Shown here in pieces: positions 8,350-17,305 of a stretch of 64,000 nucleotides of DNA (position 1 is its first letter; the number at the start of each line of letters is the position of its first letter). The notes under the pieces are model-generated. The model had not been told where the DNA came from. It searched no databases and saw only the letters and a program-made list of their open reading frames with translations. The stretch comes from Polaribacter sp. L3A8 (lineage in GTDB: Bacteria; Bacteroidota; Bacteroidia; Flavobacteriales; Flavobacteriaceae): contig NZ_CP047026.1 of NCBI RefSeq assembly GCF_009796785.1, positions 3,392,501 through 3,456,500 on the forward strand, read 5' to 3'. The position numbers were made by a program, and so were the translations under genes.

Positions 8350-11300
8350 CTAAAAAATAGCTCTTAATTGCACGTTTCCGGTATGTATGGTTTTGGTGTT
8401 TTCGCTCTTTCTACCTAAATAATTTAAATTTAGATTTAAAAAAGAATTTAGTTTTTTATTAAATAAAAGATTCCAAGTATAATTTTTTCCTGCTTGTAAA
8501 CCTTCTAACATTTGGTAGGCAACGGGTGTATTTGTATCTCCTGTAAAATCATTTAAAAATACATTTACATTGGCAGAAATTTGATTCTTTTTACTGTTGA
8601 TATAAAAATATTCAATTCCGAATTTTTGTTGCTGCAATAGTTCAAAATCTTGCAACTTATTTTCTTTGTTTTTAAAGTGATAAAAAGCGGTAAGACGATT
8701 GTTTTCATTATACAAGAAACTAATTTTAGGCTGAATCTCATTGGCATTAATCGTATAGTTTCTGTTGTTAAAATTTTGAGTTTCTAAATCATTTTTAGAT
8801 GTTTTTCCCATCAACTCAAACAGCCAAAAAGAGGCAAATTTATGAGCAAAATCTATTTGATGTAATTTTATATTGTTTTCTTGATTACCTATAAAATATT
8901 GTTGCTTACTTCTGTTTTTTCCGTAGGTGTATGTTGTACTATATTTCTGAAGATTTTTGTTAAAATAAAGGCTGTTTCTAATACTAAAATTAAGTCCTAT
9001 TAGTTTGCTTTCGTCAAAATCGAAAGGATTAAAATTAAACGAATTTCCTATTCTTTGTTGTTCATTTTCTACACTTAAAAAACTCTGATTGTAAAATTTA
9101 GAAAGTACTTTTTTAATTCCGTTTTTAGACGCCCAAACTCTTGGGTTTACCGTTATAGATTGTGTAAACTTTGCTCTTTGCGTAGCAATAAATTGCAAAT
9201 TTGGTTTTGGTAAACGTAAATAAGATGCTTGATCTTGAAATTCTGCAATTTCAAACTCATCAAAATCCTTAACGCCATCGCTGTTATAATCTATCCAAGT
9301 ATAATAGCCCAAACCAGGTTCTGTTTTTATATAAATGTATTCTTGTCTGGCAATATTACCAGATGAGGTTTCATAAACAGTACCTAAATTAACGAAACTA
9401 TTAAATAATTCTTGATTTAAAACAACTTTAGAATTTAACGATTTTTTGTTGTCTGTAAACTTGTTTTCTGTAAGTCTGTAATTGGCAAAAATACTTAAAT
9501 TAGTCTGCTTGCTTTGTATTATTTTACTGTTGAAGTAAAACGTTTTTCTATTATTAACTTCTGTAAAAGAATTCGATTTTATACTATCATTATTTCGGTA
9601 GTTAAAACCAAATTTAGCGTAGACGTTTGTAGAATCTCCAATACCAAAATAGGTTTCGTATTCTTTAAATTTATGACTTGTTTTGATGAATTCTTGCGAG
9701 GTAATATCTTTTCTACTATTGGTTTCGAAGTTGATAAACGCACCCAACCACCTTTTATTAAAATTGTGTTCTGCTTTTGCTTTAGCGGTAAAAAAGGTAT
9801 CGTCTTCTGTAGTTGAGGTGTTTTTTAAAAAACTACCATTTATATAAAAAGACGTATTTTTTAACTTCATTTTAGATTGTAACTCATGTTTGTTTCCAGA
9901 AAAAACATCCTTGTAGGTTAAGTTGTTGTATCGATATAAAAGAAAGCCTGTTTTTTTATTTTGTAAAGAAAATTCAGATTGAAAGAAACTTTTGGTAGCA
10001 TTATTGGTTAATAAATTCCAATCTCTATTAAATTCTACAGACTCCCAACGTTGTGCTGTTTTAAAGCTTTTTTGTACAAACTCATGACTGATATTACTTT
10101 GCAATTGCCACTTTTTATCAATCAATGTTTGTTGCCAATCTACCTTTGTGGCTATGGCTTTGTTTTCTGTATCATCTAATGTAGAAAACAGATTTGCATC
10201 ATTATTACTTAAAGCTACTTCTGTATTAATTGTTGTTTTATTAGAAGGATTATAGGCCGATTGCACTATAAATAACTGCGATTTTGTGGGCGGAATTAAA
10301 CGAATTATGGGCTTGTAATTTCCTAGATTTGTGCCTACAAACAAAAAAATATTTCCAGTGGCAGTGGTTTTATCTAAAATGTAGTCTCCTAAATTTGTAC
10401 CAACGTTAGAAAAAGTTACCGTGTATAATTCATCTGTTGAATTTGTGGAGTACTCAAAAACTTCTTCAGTGCCATTTAAAACTTTTTTGTAGAGAATTTT
10501 ATTTTCATCAAAAGTATCTTCATAAGCACTTTCTGCCACCATTAAATAGGTATTATTACCTGCATTTTCTAAGATTATTTTTTGCTCTGTAGTTAAACTC
10601 TGTTGTATTGGTTGGTTTTTTGCATCATTTTCCGAATAAAAATAACCAGCAATACTAAACTTTTCACTTTCGTAAGAAGCTTCATTATAGGTTACAAATC
10701 GGGTGTAGTTTTTTTCTGAATATTGAAAATCAATAGCTATTCTCATATCATTGGTTATCGGGTAAGTAGTGTTAAATTCTATTTCACCAAGGTTGTAATC
10801 TATTGTATAATCATTCTCTTCGCCACGTTTAATTAAAACTCCATTAATGTACACTTTCTCGCTACCTTCAATAATTAAAATAGCACTTTCATTATTAGCA
10901 CCTAATATTTTATACGGACCTTGATTTCCTTCTACTCCAGTAATTTTGTAAGTACTAAATCGTCCTCTAACTACTGCTCCAGAAGCGGCTACTTTTAAGT
11001 TGTCATTAATTTGGGCTTGTACCAATAAACCAGAAACTTGTTTGGTTAATGGTAAGAAATAACTTTTTGTATTTTCTAGTGAAATATCACCAGCTCTTAC
11101 ACGCCAATTATCGGTAAACATTTCAATAAAAATACGATCGAAATCGGTGATGTTTTGCGAATATCCGTTTTCTTGAATAGGAATATTGGTGTCAAAAATA
11201 TTGGCTCTTAATGTTACGTCTTTAGAGAGTTTACCCGATATTTCTAAATCTAAAGCAGAGTTGGTAACCGCATTCTGATTGTTACCTGTGGTAATGCCTC

Positions 11301-11727
11301 TACTAATATAACCTTTGGTTTGTAAACCATCAAACAATTTTATTTCTGATGCTTTTTTGTTGGTGGTTAAACTGTATAATTTACCTGTATTTGTGCCATT
11401 CGGAACCATAAATTTTTCATCGAACGGTGTATATATTTTTGTGATAAAATCTGGTAGACGAAAATATTCAACAGTAATTTCTGTATATTTTTTAGAGTTG
11501 ATGATTAAAACCGCATTACTAAAATCTACCGTATATTCTGATGGAGGAATTACTTTTAAAAATGTATTTAAGACTTTAAATTTATGAGGATTTAAAGCCA
11601 CAGAATCTAATTGAATCGTATCGTTTTCAATTAAATATTTTTGAACTCTAAAATCTTTAGATACAGTTTGAGATTGGATTGAGAATCCAATAAAAAGTAA
11701 AAAGAAGAAGAGAATTCTTTGAATCAT
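8350..11727 (-). CDS. Large outer-membrane barrel protein with SprA-like motif and EF-hand-like site
   Basis: A 1125-residue protein with a signal peptide ending at SIQSQ, then about 90 residues of beta structure and a very long strand-rich region ending in NVQLRAIF. Around residues 285-325 it has a segment of the type IIEGSEKVYINGVL...RGEENDYTIDYN..EIEF, which I associate with SprA-like and related outer-membrane proteins of Bacteroidota. Near residues 800-835 an EF-hand-like calcium loop (DYNSDGVKDFDEFE) interrupts the barrel. It is far shorter than SprA itself (about 2400 residues), so it is not the type 9 secretion translocon. It is transcribed in the same direction as the two small barrel genes downstream. 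The specific role is unknown. Confidence 0.65.
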   Translation of the reverse strand: MIQRILFFFLLFIGFSIQSQTVSKDFRVQKYLIENDTIQLDSVALNPHKFKVLNTFLKVIPPSEYTVDFSNAVLIINSKKYTEITVEYFRLPDFITKIYTPFDEKFMVPNGTNTGKLYSLTTNKKASEIKLFDGLQTKGYISRGITTGNNQNAVTNSALDLEISGKLSKDVTLRANIFDTNIPIQENGYSQNITDFDRIFIEMFTDNWRVRAGDISLENTKSYFLPLTKQVSGLLVQAQINDNLKVAASGAVVRGRFSTYKITGVEGNQGPYKILGANNESAILIIEGSEKVYINGVLIKRGEENDYTIDYNLGEIEFNTTYPITNDMRIAIDFQYSEKNYTRFVTYNEASYESEKFSIAGYFYSENDAKNQPIQQSLTTEQKIILENAGNNTYLMVAESAYEDTFDENKILYKKVLNGTEEVFEYSTNSTDELYTVTFSNVGTNLGDYILDKTTATGNIFLFVGTNLGNYKPIIRLIPPTKSQLFIVQSAYNPSNKTTINTEVALSNNDANLFSTLDDTENKAIATKVDWQQTLIDKKWQLQSNISHEFVQKSFKTAQRWESVEFNRDWNLLTNNATKSFFQSEFSLQNKKTGFLLYRYNNLTYKDVFSGNKHELQSKMKLKNTSFYINGSFLKNTSTTEDDTFFTAKAKAEHNFNKRWLGAFINFETNSRKDITSQEFIKTSHKFKEYETYFGIGDSTNVYAKFGFNYRNNDSIKSNSFTEVNNRKTFYFNSKIIQSKQTNLSIFANYRLTENKFTDNKKSLNSKVVLNQELFNSFVNLGTVYETSSGNIARQEYIYIKTEPGLGYYTWIDYNSDGVKDFDEFEIAEFQDQASYLRLPKPNLQFIATQRAKFTQSITVNPRVWASKNGIKKVLSKFYNQSFLSVENEQQRIGNSFNFNPFDFDESKLIGLNFSIRNSLYFNKNLQKYSTTYTYGKNRSKQQYFIGNQENNIKLHQIDFAHKFASFWLFELMGKTSKNDLETQNFNNRNYTINANEIQPKISFLYNENNRLTAFYHFKNKENKLQDFELLQQQKFGIEYFYINSKKNQISANVNVFLNDFTGDTNTPVAYQMLEGLQAGKNYTWNLLFNKKLNSFLNLNLNYLGRKSENTKTIHTGNVQLRAIF

Positions 11728-11783
11728 AAAAAACTATATGTTCTAAACGTAAAAATATGTTTTTTAATGTTTGAAAATAAAAA

Positions 11784-12278
11784 TTAAAATAATGATTGTT
11801 GCTTTACGGGGTTTTCGTGCGCTAACAACCATTTTTTACGCCAAATTCCGCCAGCATATCCTGTTAAAGAACCATCCGAACCAATAACTCTATGACACGG
11901 AATGATAATCCAAATTGGGTTTTTACCATTTGCAGAGGCAACCGCTCTAATGGCTTTTACATCTCCCAAAGCTTTGCTTTGTTCTAAATAAGTTCTCGTT
12001 TTATTAAATGGAATATTTAATAATTCTTGCCAAACTTGCTTTTGAAAATCGGTTCCTTGCGGATTCAATTTTAAATCGAAATCAATTCTTTCTCCAGAAA
12101 AGTATTGACCTAGTTGAGTGACACACTCTTGCAAGCATTCAGGGATTTCAGAATTTGTCACTTCGAGCGCAGTCGAGAAGTCTTCATCTAAAACCGAAAC
12201 CGATTGAATTCCGTTTTCATCACCCTCAATTTTTGCGGTTCCTAGTGGTGTTTTGTAGTATGTGGTTTTTAAACTCAA
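11784..12278 (-). CDS. ogt: Methylated-DNA-[protein]-cysteine S-methyltransferase
   Basis: The 164-residue protein carries the MGMT active-site motif IIPCHRVIGSDGSLTGYAGG, in which the Cys accepts the alkyl group from O6-alkylguanine. The helix-turn-helix region before it (GTDFQKQVWQELLNIPFNKT) is also clear. It repairs DNA in the cytoplasm in a single suicidal step. Oddly, residues about 32-45 (EDFSTALEVTNSEIP) are encoded by a palindromic repeat that is intergenic elsewhere in this window (12161-12180), read through in frame. The gene overlaps the 12275-12985 gene by 4 bp, so TatD, the membrane protein and Ogt probably form one operon. Confidence 0.9.
   Translation of the reverse strand: MSLKTTYYKTPLGTAKIEGDENGIQSVSVLDEDFSTALEVTNSEIPECLQECVTQLGQYFSGERIDFDLKLNPQGTDFQKQVWQELLNIPFNKTRTYLEQSKALGDVKAIRAVASANGKNPIWIIIPCHRVIGSDGSLTGYAGGIWRKKWLLAHENPVKQQSLF
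12161..12180. repeat. Palindromic interspersed repeat inside ogt
   Basis: CTTCGAGCGCAGTCGAGAAG, preceded by TGTCA, shares the CGAGCGCAGTCGAG core with the copies near 46.1 and 59.4 kb. Here it lies inside a coding sequence and keeps the frame. Confidence 0.75.
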
Positions 12279-12985
12279 TTAAAGTTGTATTTTATTCTTA
12301 GTTCTTTTGCCTCTTCGTCAGATGAATAATTCATCAGTAATAAGCCTTCGACAGTTTTTATCTTATTGTTCTTAATTTGTTCTGCAATATAATTTCTTGC
12401 TGCTGTTGTTTTCTTAAAATTGTCAGTAAAAATAGCAATTAACTGTTTCGGATTTGCTTTTGTAAACTTGTTTTTTACAATTTGTGCAGATAAAAAATCA
12501 GAAATTAAATGCGTCTCTCTTAAGCTACAAATTTGAATTTGTTTTTCTATTTTTTTATCATCCGTAGAGATCTCTACAAAATTATTAACACCTATGCTAT
12601 ACATTGGTTTAATGCTAGAATGTGTGTTTTTTGCTCTTCCTTCATAATCATCAATAGATAATTTAATTGAAATAACATCAGTGAAATTTATTTTTTCTTT
12701 ATCAATAATAAATTCATCCGAAGTTATTTTTAGGTATCCTGTATAATTTATCAGAATATCTTCTTTAGAAAACATTGTAAAAAATACAGAAGCGATAAAG
12801 GTTATAAAATAAATAACAGCTACTGGATAAAAAATAGTTTCTATAAAATCAAATTCTAAATATACTTTGTTGATTGAAATAATTACAAAAGCAAAAATTC
12901 CAATTGCTAGTCCTAAATTAGTATACGTTTTAGGGTGCTCAAAATTGAAGAATTTTTCTTCTGTTGTAATTGTATCAAATACCAT
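12275..12985 (-). CDS. Unknown membrane protein with cytoplasmic C-terminal domain
   Basis: I do not recognise this 236-residue protein. It has two hydrophobic segments near the N-terminus (about residues 23-42, LGLAIGIFAFVIISI, and 50-70, IFYPVAVIYFITFIASVFF). A soluble part follows, with a possible PH-like beta region and a C-terminal LRIKYNFN. It begins directly next to the stop of the TatD gene and overlaps ogt by 4 bp, so it is co-transcribed with both. The near C-terminal sentence-like stretch IKTVEGLLLMNYSSDEEAKE suggests a short helical tail. No function can be assigned. Confidence 0.6.
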   Translation of the reverse strand: MVFDTITTEEKFFNFEHPKTYTNLGLAIGIFAFVIISINKVYLEFDFIETIFYPVAVIYFITFIASVFFTMFSKEDILINYTGYLKITSDEFIIDKEKINFTDVISIKLSIDDYEGRAKNTHSSIKPMYSIGVNNFVEISTDDKKIEKQIQICSLRETHLISDFLSAQIVKNKFTKANPKQLIAIFTDNFKKTTAARNYIAEQIKNNKIKTVEGLLLMNYSSDEEAKELRIKYNFN

Positions 12986-13750
12986 TTATATACCAAAAAC
13001 ATCTTTAGAATTCTGAGTTGTAATTGCAGCAATTTCATCAAAAGAAAGACCGTAAATATCTACTAGTTTGTCTACAACATTTGTAATATAAGCACTTTCG
13101 TTTCTTTTACCTCTATAAGGAGTTGGTGCTAAATAAGGCGCGTCTGTTTCTAAAACAATGTGTTTTAAATCAATTTTATGTAGAAACTTATCAATCTTAC
13201 CATTTTTAAAAGTAGCTACACCACCAATACCTAATTTCATGTTATAAGAAATAGCTTGTTTTGCTTGGTCTAAATTTCCTGTAAAACAGTGAAAAATCCC
13301 TCTTAAATCATCGCTTTTTTCAGATTCTAAAACTTCAAAAACTTCATTAAAAGCATCTCTACAGTGAATGTTAATAGGCATTTTTTTCTCTTTTGCCCAC
13401 TGTATTTGTGTTCTAAAAGCGTTTTGTTGCTCTTTTAAGAAACTTTTATCCCAAAATAAGTCCATGCCAATTTCGCCTACGGCGTAAAATTTCTTTTTAT
13501 CAAGCCATTCTTTAACGTGTGCCAACTCTTCTAAATAGTTTTCAGCTACAGAAGTAGGATGTAGGCCCATCATTAAAAAAACATCTTTTGGATACTCTTT
13601 TTCTAATTGTAACATTTTATCTGTATATGAAGCATCAATAGCAGGAATAAAAAACCTAGTAACACCAGCGTCTTTAGCGCGCTGTATCATAGCAGGTTGG
13701 TCTTCGTTATACTGGCTAGAATATAAATGGGTATGTGTATCTGTAATCAT
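12986..13750 (-). CDS. TatD-family metal-dependent deoxyribonuclease
   Basis: The 254-residue protein has the full TatD pattern: N-terminal DTHTHLYS metal-binding motif, GEIGMDLFW, a central INIHCRDA, FHCFTGN, and LETDAPYLAPTPYRGKRNES near the C-terminus. TatD proteins are TIM-barrel amidohydrolase-fold nucleases involved in DNA turnover and repair; substrate details for this one are not known. A -7 element TAGTTTTG (minus strand 13779-13772) lies about 20 bp before the ATG, close enough for a very short leader. It heads the probable operon TatD, membrane protein, Ogt, and is divergent from the DEAD-box helicase gene. Confidence 0.9.
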   Translation of the reverse strand: MITDTHTHLYSSQYNEDQPAMIQRAKDAGVTRFFIPAIDASYTDKMLQLEKEYPKDVFLMMGLHPTSVAENYLEELAHVKEWLDKKKFYAVGEIGMDLFWDKSFLKEQQNAFRTQIQWAKEKKMPINIHCRDAFNEVFEVLESEKSDDLRGIFHCFTGNLDQAKQAISYNMKLGIGGVATFKNGKIDKFLHKIDLKHIVLETDAPYLAPTPYRGKRNESAYITNVVDKLVDIYGLSFDEIAAITTQNSKDVFGI

Positions 13751-13805
13751 TTTGTGTAAAAATTTCTAGTGCAAAACTACTAAATATTCTTAGTGAAAAG
13801 GGCTA

Positions 13806-13835
13806 TTGTTTAGCGTTTTATAAAACGTACCTTTG
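13806..13835 (+). promoter_or_regulatory. Bacteroidota-type promoter of the DEAD-box helicase gene
   Basis: A TTG at 13806-13808 and TACCTTTG at 13828-13835, 19 bp apart, match the known flavobacterial -33 (TTG) and -7 (TAnnTTTG) elements. The start codon follows 16 bp later. Confidence 0.65.
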
Positions 13836-13851
13836 CAGAAAAATATTAAGA

Positions 13852-15210
13852 ATGACTTTTCAAGATTTAGGAATCTCTAATCAATTACAATATGCTATTG
13901 ATGATTTGGGGTATGTGAACCCAACACCAATACAAGAACAAGCATTTTCTGTTGTAAGATCGGGGAAAGATGTTGTGGGAATTGCGCAAACAGGTACAGG
14001 AAAAACTTTTGCGTACATGATGCCTATTTTGCAAGATTTAAAATTTGCTACGCAAAAACACCCAAGAGTATTAATTTTAGTGCCAACGCGTGAGTTGGTT
14101 TTACAGGTGGTAGAACAGATAGGACAATTATCTAAATATATTAATACACGTGTTTTAGGGGTTTATGGTGGTGCAAACATCAACACACAAAAACAAGCTA
14201 TTTTACAAGGACAAGATATTATTGTTGCAACTCCAGGACGTTTGTATGATTTGGCGTTGAGTAATGCTTTAAAGCTAAAATCTATTCAGAAATTGGTAAT
14301 TGATGAAGTTGATGTAATGTTAGACTTAGGTTTCCGTTTTCAGTTGATGAACATTTTTGATGTGATACCTGCAAGAAGACAAAACGTATTGTTTTCTGCA
14401 ACGATGACAGAAGATGTAGATGCCTTAATTTATGATTTTTTTAAAAACCCGGAAAAAATATCTGTAGCCGTAAGTGGAACGCCGCTAGATAATATTGAGC
14501 AAGTTTCTTATAATATCCCTAACTTTTTTACCAAAGTTAATTTATTACATGAGCTTTTAGCAGATAAAGAAACGTATAATAAAGTATTAATTTTTGTTGG
14601 TTTTAAGAGAACGGCAGATTTATTGTTTAAACATTTACAAGAAGTGTTTAATGATGAAATGTGTGTTATTCACTCTAATAAAACTCAGAATTATAGAATT
14701 CGTTCTATAAAACAGTTTGATGAAGGTAAAAACAGAATTTTATTAGCTACAGATGTAATGGCTCGTGGTTTAGATTTTGATAATGTTTCTCATGTTATCA
14801 ATTTTGATACTCCAGAGTTTCCAGAAAACTATATGCATAGAATTGGTAGAACGGGTCGTGCAGAACGAGCAGGAAAGACCATCCTTTTTTCTACACCAAA
14901 AGAGCAAGAAACAAAAGCAAGTATAGAGGCTTTAATGGATTATGAGATTCCGGTTTTAGATTTACCAGAAGAAGTTGAAATTTCTAAGTTATTAACGGAA
15001 GATGAACGTCCGAAAGAAGACCAAGGAATTTCTAAAAACAGAACTTCTTTAGAGTATGTTCCTGGACCTGCTTTTCATGAAAAAAGTGAAAAGAATAGTC
15101 AAGTAAACAGAGGTGGTTCTTATAGAAGAGAAATTGCAGCTAAATATAAGAAGCCTAAAACCAGAGGAGATAAAAATTACAATAAACATAACAAGAAAAA
15201 GAAAAAATAA
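13852..15210 (+). CDS. DEAD-box RNA helicase (RhlE-like)
   Basis: The 452-residue protein shows all helicase motifs in order: Q motif (GYVNPTPIQEQA), Walker A (AQTGTGKT), PTRELVLQ, TPGRL, a variant DEAD box, SATM, and the C-terminal ARGLDFDNVSHVINFDTP and HRIGRTGR. The box reads DEVD, with Val for Ala, so it is D-E-V-D and not the classical DEAD. The C-terminal tail is rich in Lys/Arg (ending KHNKKKKK), typical of RhlE-type enzymes that bind RNA. It unwinds RNA, for instance in ribosome assembly or mRNA decay. The stop codon overlaps the next ATG (TAATG), so the two genes are coupled. Confidence 0.92.
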   Translation: MTFQDLGISNQLQYAIDDLGYVNPTPIQEQAFSVVRSGKDVVGIAQTGTGKTFAYMMPILQDLKFATQKHPRVLILVPTRELVLQVVEQIGQLSKYINTRVLGVYGGANINTQKQAILQGQDIIVATPGRLYDLALSNALKLKSIQKLVIDEVDVMLDLGFRFQLMNIFDVIPARRQNVLFSATMTEDVDALIYDFFKNPEKISVAVSGTPLDNIEQVSYNIPNFFTKVNLLHELLADKETYNKVLIFVGFKRTADLLFKHLQEVFNDEMCVIHSNKTQNYRIRSIKQFDEGKNRILLATDVMARGLDFDNVSHVINFDTPEFPENYMHRIGRTGRAERAGKTILFSTPKEQETKASIEALMDYEIPVLDLPEEVEISKLLTEDERPKEDQGISKNRTSLEYVPGPAFHEKSEKNSQVNRGGSYRREIAAKYKKPKTRGDKNYNKHNKKKKK

Positions 15211-15575
15211 TGCAGGTTTTAACAGCACAAGAATTGCATAATTTAGCAATGAATATTGTTGGCGAGAAGCTTATAAAAATGGGGTATGAGTTTCAGGCTA
15301 TTAATAGTCAGTTAAAAAGACATCCTCAGTTTGTGTTATTTAAAAAAGGAGCACCTACTATTTTTGTATTGGTAAAGGCGTCTAGTAATATTCAGAATCC
15401 AAATGAATACGATGCTATTTGGATGGAAACCTTTATAAATCATGCAAAGAAACAAAATGCGAAAGTTTGGTTTGCAGGTGTAGGAATTGCCAATGCAGAA
15501 AGTGTGGAAAGTCCGGTTTTTAAAGATCAACCTTACTATGTGGCTTTTGAAGATTTTATTAAGGTGTTGGAGTAA
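15210..15575 (+). CDS. Conserved small protein coupled to the helicase gene
   Basis: A 121-residue soluble protein starting with QELHNLAMNIVGEKL, followed by SQLKRHPQFVLFKKGAPTIFVLVKA and WMETFINHAKKQNAKVWFAGVGIA. Homologues in flavobacteria are often labelled Na(+)-translocating NADH-quinone reductase subunit F, but nothing here resembles NqrF: no FAD, NADH or 2Fe-2S motif is present and it is far too short. The alternating beta/alpha pattern and the FVLVKA...WF strands could suit a restriction-endonuclease-like fold, but this is uncertain. Its ATG overlaps the helicase stop codon. The last codons and stop (TTGGAGTAA) belong to a 22-bp sequence repeated at 19515-19536. Confidence 0.65.
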   Translation: MQVLTAQELHNLAMNIVGEKLIKMGYEFQAINSQLKRHPQFVLFKKGAPTIFVLVKASSNIQNPNEYDAIWMETFINHAKKQNAKVWFAGVGIANAESVESPVFKDQPYYVAFEDFIKVLE

Positions 15576-15588
15576 GGTTCGTTTAACG
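15567..15588 (+). repeat. 22-bp direct repeat, copy 1
   Basis: Identical over 22 bases to 19515-19536. This copy spans the last codons of the preceding gene (TTGGAGTAA) and the beginning of the foldback element (GGTTCGTTTAACG). The two copies bound the S41/AraC/IS3 island. Confidence 0.85.
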
Positions 15589-15713
15589 TTGTTTTGTTAT
15601 GAAAAGTTGCGTGTTTTAAGCCATAAATTTTGTAAACAAAACACAGATTTAAAGCCTGCGAGAACTTTCGTAAATAAGCAATAACTAGCAATAAATTATA
15701 TATGGTGTTAGGC
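15581..15713 (-). repeat. attC-like foldback element 1
   Basis: Read on the minus strand, this 133-bp element begins 7 bp after the S41 peptidase stop with GCCTAAC (RYYYAAC type) and ends with GTTAAAC (GTTRRRY type). These are the outer signatures of integron attC sites. Inside are partly complementary arms (ATATATAATTTATTGC near one end, GCAACTTTTCATAAC near the other) and a hairpin GTGTTTT/AAAACAC (15611-15644). No integrase gene is in the window. It resembles element 2 at 19529-19664. An alternative is a common intergenic foldback repeat of this family of bacteria. Confidence 0.5.
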
Positions 15714-15720
15714 AACGTTT

Positions 15721-17244
15721 TTATTCCAAATCATTCTTTTTTATCAAGTTAAGTGTAAAGTCCATTTGAGTATCTTTTTGATTCAGATAATCCTCATATG
15801 TTTGAGTCACATTATAGTCGGGAATAGTTCCTCTATTATAAAATTGATTGGGCTTCTTAGGAACATCTTGTTCAATATTATCTATGGAAAACTCTGTCGC
15901 AATTTTTGATTTAGGCAATATGTATTCAAATGAGGTATGTCCATTGTGTCCGTAATATCCGCCCATAGTTTCTTCTCCAATGGTAATGGTGTTTTGATTA
16001 CCTGCAACCATAGCTGAAAATAAACTACCTGCCGAAGCAACTCTTGGACTTATTAAAAGATAAATGTTTCCTGTAAAAGCATTTTTATTAGGTTTTCTAA
16101 CTTTCATTTCATTTGTTTCCTTGCTTATGAAATATTTTCCGTTTTTTTCCGTTGGAAACCTTTTTTGAAAATAACGGTTGAATTTTCCAACACCCAAAGG
16201 TCTTAAAAAAGCAGGAATTGGTGAATCGTAATATTTTAATAGTGGAATTTTCTTGAAGTTAATCCAAACCTGTTTACTTTCTTGGAATTTTCTTGAAGTC
16301 AAGTAAGAATATGTAATTACATCATTTGGATCTGTTCCTCCACCATTATTTCGTACATCGACAATAAGGTTTTTGATACCGTTTTTTTTGATGTTTACAA
16401 AAATGCTATCCAACCAATTTTTGTATATTTTATGCTCTGCTGCCTCTTCATTTCCTCCAATATCGAATGAGTTTACTGTTAAAACTGCAGTGTTTTTGTT
16501 TATTTGTTTATAGTTGTAAATTTCATCTTCGTTTGGGTCTTCATATTGTAAACGATCGAAAGGTTTAGAATGTCTATTTTTAAAGTTTTTTCGATAGTCA
16601 GAATATCCTACACCTTTTACAATGATAGTTTTTTTTGTGTCCGAACTTTTAGTTTTGAAAGTGATTTTAAATTCGTTTTCAAGCCCAAACAAGTATCTAT
16701 AATATTTACTGAAAGAACCATTAATTCCAATTTGTTTTCCCGTTTTGTTGATTCCGTCAGTTGTATAGAATTTATATGTGTTCGGAATTATATCGTTAAT
16801 TTCCAGGGCGTTAATCGAAACTATTTCAGCGCCTAAAGGGATTTCGCTTGTTTGGAAATTGAGCAGGACTTTATTTTCTACAATTTTTACTGGAAAAGGA
16901 AAATATCCTATATATTCTTTTTTTATTGTTTCAAATCTCTTTTCTGGAAAAAAGGTGTTATTGTGTAAACTTCCTTCATAATCGGTAAGAGTGGAAATTA
17001 GGTTATAAAAATCTATGTAAGTCGATAGATTGTTAATTTCCTTTTCTGCCCAATTATAGATACTGTCAATTTGTTCTTTAGTTCGGTATTTGTATAGCCC
17101 AGAGTTAGCTTTTAGGCGTATATTTCTAAATATCTCTAAATCTTTTTGCATTTTTATTTGTGAAAAAGAATCGTCAATAGATTGAGAAAATGAAATGTTA
17201 GATATTATAAAAAAGAAAAGAGATAAATAGGTTACTTTGTTCAT
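15721..17244 (-). CDS. S41-family (C-terminal processing-like) peptidase, secreted
   Basis: The ATG at 17244 (MNKVTYLSLFFFI) gives a clean signal peptide ending at SFSQS; the longer frame from 17265 starts with TTG. The 507-residue product has a helical N-terminal part, then an S41 catalytic domain with LIVDVRNNGGG and ISPRVASAGSLFSAMVAGN, where the Ser of SAGS is the expected nucleophile. The TIGEETMGGYYGHNG segment follows. It lacks an obvious full PDZ domain. Such enzymes are exported proteases of poorly known substrate. It lies on an accessory island with an AraC regulator gene immediately upstream on the same strand and an attC-like element directly after its stop, so it looks like cargo. 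Confidence 0.82.
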   Translation of the reverse strand: MNKVTYLSLFFFIISNISFSQSIDDSFSQIKMQKDLEIFRNIRLKANSGLYKYRTKEQIDSIYNWAEKEINNLSTYIDFYNLISTLTDYEGSLHNNTFFPEKRFETIKKEYIGYFPFPVKIVENKVLLNFQTSEIPLGAEIVSINALEINDIIPNTYKFYTTDGINKTGKQIGINGSFSKYYRYLFGLENEFKITFKTKSSDTKKTIIVKGVGYSDYRKNFKNRHSKPFDRLQYEDPNEDEIYNYKQINKNTAVLTVNSFDIGGNEEAAEHKIYKNWLDSIFVNIKKNGIKNLIVDVRNNGGGTDPNDVITYSYLTSRKFQESKQVWINFKKIPLLKYYDSPIPAFLRPLGVGKFNRYFQKRFPTEKNGKYFISKETNEMKVRKPNKNAFTGNIYLLISPRVASAGSLFSAMVAGNQNTITIGEETMGGYYGHNGHTSFEYILPKSKIATEFSIDNIEQDVPKKPNQFYNRGTIPDYNVTQTYEDYLNQKDTQMDFTLNLIKKNDLE

Positions 17245-17305
17245 TTGGATATTATTTTTCTCCAAATGTAATTTTAAGAGATTGTAACCACTTGTATAAT
17301 ATTGG

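Noticed and set aside
8350..11727. SprA, the type 9 secretion translocon
   Set aside because: The protein is less than half as long as SprA and shares only a limited strand motif.
15210..15575. NqrF (Na+-translocating NADH-quinone reductase subunit F)
   Set aside because: Commonly used label for this family, but no FAD, NADH or 2Fe-2S motif is present and the length is about a quarter of NqrF.
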